Shown in pieces: positions 62,343 to 64,000 of a stretch of DNA of 64,000 bases; positions within the stretch are counted from its first letter, which is position 1; the number at the start of each line of letters is the position of its first letter. Under the pieces are notes generated by a model. It made no database searches. It had not been told where the DNA came from and saw nothing but the letters and a program-made list of their open reading frames with translations. The DNA comes from Pandoraea captiosa (GTDB taxonomy: Bacteria > Pseudomonadota > Gammaproteobacteria > Burkholderiales > Burkholderiaceae): contig NZ_CABPSQ010000002.1 in the NCBI RefSeq assembly GCF_902459775.1, positions 744,001-808,000 of the forward strand, read 5' to 3'. Made by a program: the position numbers and the translations under genes.

Positions 62343-63788
62343 TCACGTGCGCTGCGCCAACTCGCTGCCCGCATCGCGCGACAGACGTGCAATCGAGATC
62401 GTCGAACTCACGGCGATCAGCCCCACCACGAGGAACGCCCACGGGAAGTCCACCGCCGTGACGTGATCGCGTCCGTGCAACCAGGACGATGCCTGCAACA
62501 CCGCCGCCCCGATCGTGATGCCGAGCGTGAGCGACACCTGTTGTGCGACGCTCGCCAGACTGGTCGCCTGACTCATGCGATGGGCGGGAACGTCCGCATA
62601 CGAGATCGCATTGAGGCTCGTAAATTGCAGCGATCGGAAGCAGCCGCCGAACAGCAGCGTGCCGAGAATGACCAGATGTGACGTCTGCTCGGTGAACAGC
62701 CCATAACCGCCGATCGTCGCCGCAGCGATCAGTGCGTTCGTCATCAACACGCGACGAAACCCCCAACGCTTCAGAATGCGCAGCGAGAGCGTTTTCATGA
62801 ACATGGCGCCTGCGGCCGAGATGAACGTCAGCGCACCGGACTCCAGCGGTGTCATGCCAAAGCCGAGTTGCAGCATCAGCGGCAGAAGAAACGGCGTCGC
62901 CCCAACTCCGATACGAAACAGCGTGCCACCGCCTACCCCGGCGCGGAACGTGGCGATCCGAAAGAGATCGAGGCGCAGCAGCGGATGCGCGAGCCCCTTC
63001 GCGTGGCGTAGGTACGCCACGAGCAGACCCGCGCCGATGGCGACCAGCGCGAGTGCGAGTGGCGTCGGAATCAGGTGACGGCCGATGGTCGAGAGCCCGA
63101 GCATCAGAATCGACAGACCGAAGCCCGACAGCAGGAAACCCTTGATGTCGAGCGGCGGCACGTTATCTTCATAGAGATCGGGAATGAACTTCGTCGCGAG
63201 CACGAAGCCGAGCACCCCGATGGGAATGTTGATGAAGAAGATCCAGCGCCAGTGCCAGTAAGTGGTGATGAAGCCACCGAGCGGCGGGCCGAGCACGGGG
63301 CCCACCAGCGCGGGAATGGTGAGGTAGTTGAGCGCGCGCACCATGTCGCGCTTCTCCACGGACTTGAGCAGGGCGAGCCGCCCGACCGGGACCATCATGG
63401 CGCCGCCGACACCTTGCACGAAGCGCGCAATCACCAGCTCGGGTAGGGTCGTCGAAATGCCGCAGCAGATGGAGCCCAGGACGAATACGCCGATGGCGGT
63501 GCGAAAGACGTTGCGCGTGCCGAAGCGGTCGGCAATCCATCCGCTCACGGGTATGAAAACCGCGAGGCTGATGAGATAGGTCGTGAGGGCAAGCTTGAGC
63601 GTGATCGGACTCTCGCCGAGATCCTGTGCGATCAGCGGCAACGAGGTGGACAACACGGTGGAATCCATGTTCTCCATGAACAGCGCGCAGGCAACGATCA
63701 GTGGAACCAGCATGAGGTCGGGACGTTGCCGTGCGGGCAACGAAAGTCGGCAATACAGTGGGCAAGCGTGGGCTCGGCAGTCGCTCAT
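62343..63788 (-). CDS. MFS transporter, DHA2 (EmrB-type) drug exporter
   Basis: A 481-residue membrane protein with about 13-14 helices. MENMDSTVLSTSLPLIAQDL is the DHA2 motif (D-x-T-(I/V)), followed by SGWIADRFGTRNVFRTAIGV (motif A) and ARFVQGVGGAMMVPVGRLAL (motif B); motif C lies at LNYLTIPALVGPVLGPPLGG. Such proteins pump out drugs, dyes or organic acids by proton antiport. ATG 63788 may be too early: ATG 63713 (MLVPLIVACALF) starts directly at the first helix. It is convergent with purU. No matching EmrA-type membrane fusion gene is present. Confidence 0.9.
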   Translation of the reverse strand: MSDCRAHACPLYCRLSLPARQRPDLMLVPLIVACALFMENMDSTVLSTSLPLIAQDLGESPITLKLALTTYLISLAVFIPVSGWIADRFGTRNVFRTAIGVFVLGSICCGISTTLPELVIARFVQGVGGAMMVPVGRLALLKSVEKRDMVRALNYLTIPALVGPVLGPPLGGFITTYWHWRWIFFINIPIGVLGFVLATKFIPDLYEDNVPPLDIKGFLLSGFGLSILMLGLSTIGRHLIPTPLALALVAIGAGLLVAYLRHAKGLAHPLLRLDLFRIATFRAGVGGGTLFRIGVGATPFLLPLMLQLGFGMTPLESGALTFISAAGAMFMKTLSLRILKRWGFRRVLMTNALIAAATIGGYGLFTEQTSHLVILGTLLFGGCFRSLQFTSLNAISYADVPAHRMSQATSLASVAQQVSLTLGITIGAAVLQASSWLHGRDHVTAVDFPWAFLVVGLIAVSSTISIARLSRDAGSELAQRT

Positions 63789-63935
63789 GCGTTATAGCAA
63801 ACTTCGAGACGTCCTGTCTCGGTCGTTTGCAAAGCCAGCATTCATGCACTTGCGCGACGGTATCGCTTCGACAACCGTCGTTTTGAGAGGCGGAATACTG
63901 TCTCATGTCTCAATACGCGAGACACCCTCGCGCCA

Positions 63936-64000
63936 CTACCGGCGCGATGCCAGGAAGTCGCGCAGCACATGCAGGTGCGTGTGCGCCTCGTCGTCTTCGA
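63936..64000 (-). CDS. C-terminus of a gene entering from the right edge, possibly LysR-type
   Basis: Minus-strand frame open from the window edge to TAG (63938-63936), with last residues EDDEAHTHLHVLRDFLASRR. The H-L-x-x-L-x-x-FL ending resembles the C-terminal helix of LysR-type regulators, but only about 20 residues are visible, so this is a guess. Upstream of the MFS gene, where a regulator would be plausible. Between 63789 and 63935 I see no other gene. Confidence 0.3.
   Translation of the reverse strand, partial: EDDEAHTHLHVLRDFLASRR

Overview
This is a high-GC (roughly 64 % by eye), gene-dense chromosomal segment of a betaproteobacterium of the order Burkholderiales. Gene order (heme A/aa3 assembly block, ftsY/M16/rsmD/coaD, pth-rplY-prs-tRNA-Gln-ispE-lolB, rapZ/hprK/ptsN/hpf/rpoN/lpt/kds) and protein sequences fit Burkholderiaceae; Pandoraea or a close relative is my best guess, inferred from gene content only. 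I saw no insertion sequence, prophage, integrase or CRISPR array. Most of the window is core genome; the accessory-looking parts are the phosphonate cluster (43.0-56.4 kb) and a few inserted genes.

Region 1 (1-9 kb) is respiratory. It holds the end of coxC, a small twin-transmembrane protein, SURF1, a membrane-anchored SCO-like protein, heme A synthase, heme O synthase and a SCO lipoprotein (aa3 oxidase assembly, + strand). Facing it is a cytochrome bd operon, cydP-cydA-cydB-cydX (- strand). Region 2 (9-12 kb) has rpoH with a perfect CIRCE operator in its promoter and a TTG start, an NTF2-like protein and YbiB. Region 3 (12-22.3 kb) has maleylacetoacetate isomerase, a LysE/ArgO exporter, ftsY, two M16 peptidase subunits, a NodIJ-type ABC exporter, rsmD, coaD and a ferredoxin. 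Region 4 (22.3-31.7 kb) has pth, rplY, prs, tRNA-Gln(UUG), ispE, lolB, a TPR protein, mutM, mutY and rapZ.

Region 5 (31.8-42.9 kb) has a PsiF-repeat protein, hprK, ptsN, hpf, rpoN, lptBAC, kdsC and kdsD, all on the - strand: nitrogen-PTS signalling, sigma-54 and LPS transport/Kdo supply. A Kef-type antiporter, an 11-bp minisatellite and apt follow on the + strand.

Region 6 (43-56.4 kb) is a complete C-P lyase system: a LysE-type exporter, a DeoR regulator, phnCDE (import), phnGHIJKLM (C-P lyase core and PhnM) on the - strand, and divergent phnF, a DUF1045 2H-phosphoesterase and phnN. Two Pho boxes with textbook spacing (exactly 10 bp to the -10) precede phnC and phnG. A third promoter, for phnF, contains a palindrome that may be the PhnF operator. 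Together these imply PhoB activation plus local PhnF control.

Region 7 (56.4-64 kb) has a TetR/dihydrofolate-reductase-like pair with a palindromic operator candidate, a large FAD/GcvT fusion enzyme (dimethylglycine/sarcosine dehydrogenase type), a Nudix protein, purU, an MFS exporter and the end of one more gene at the window edge.

I found no clear new defence or mobile system. The best leads are the regulatory architecture of the phn cluster, low-complexity insertions in PhnI and PhnK, the CIRCE-controlled rpoH, short tandem repeats at gene borders, and the pairing of a SCO-like membrane protein with a classical SCO lipoprotein.
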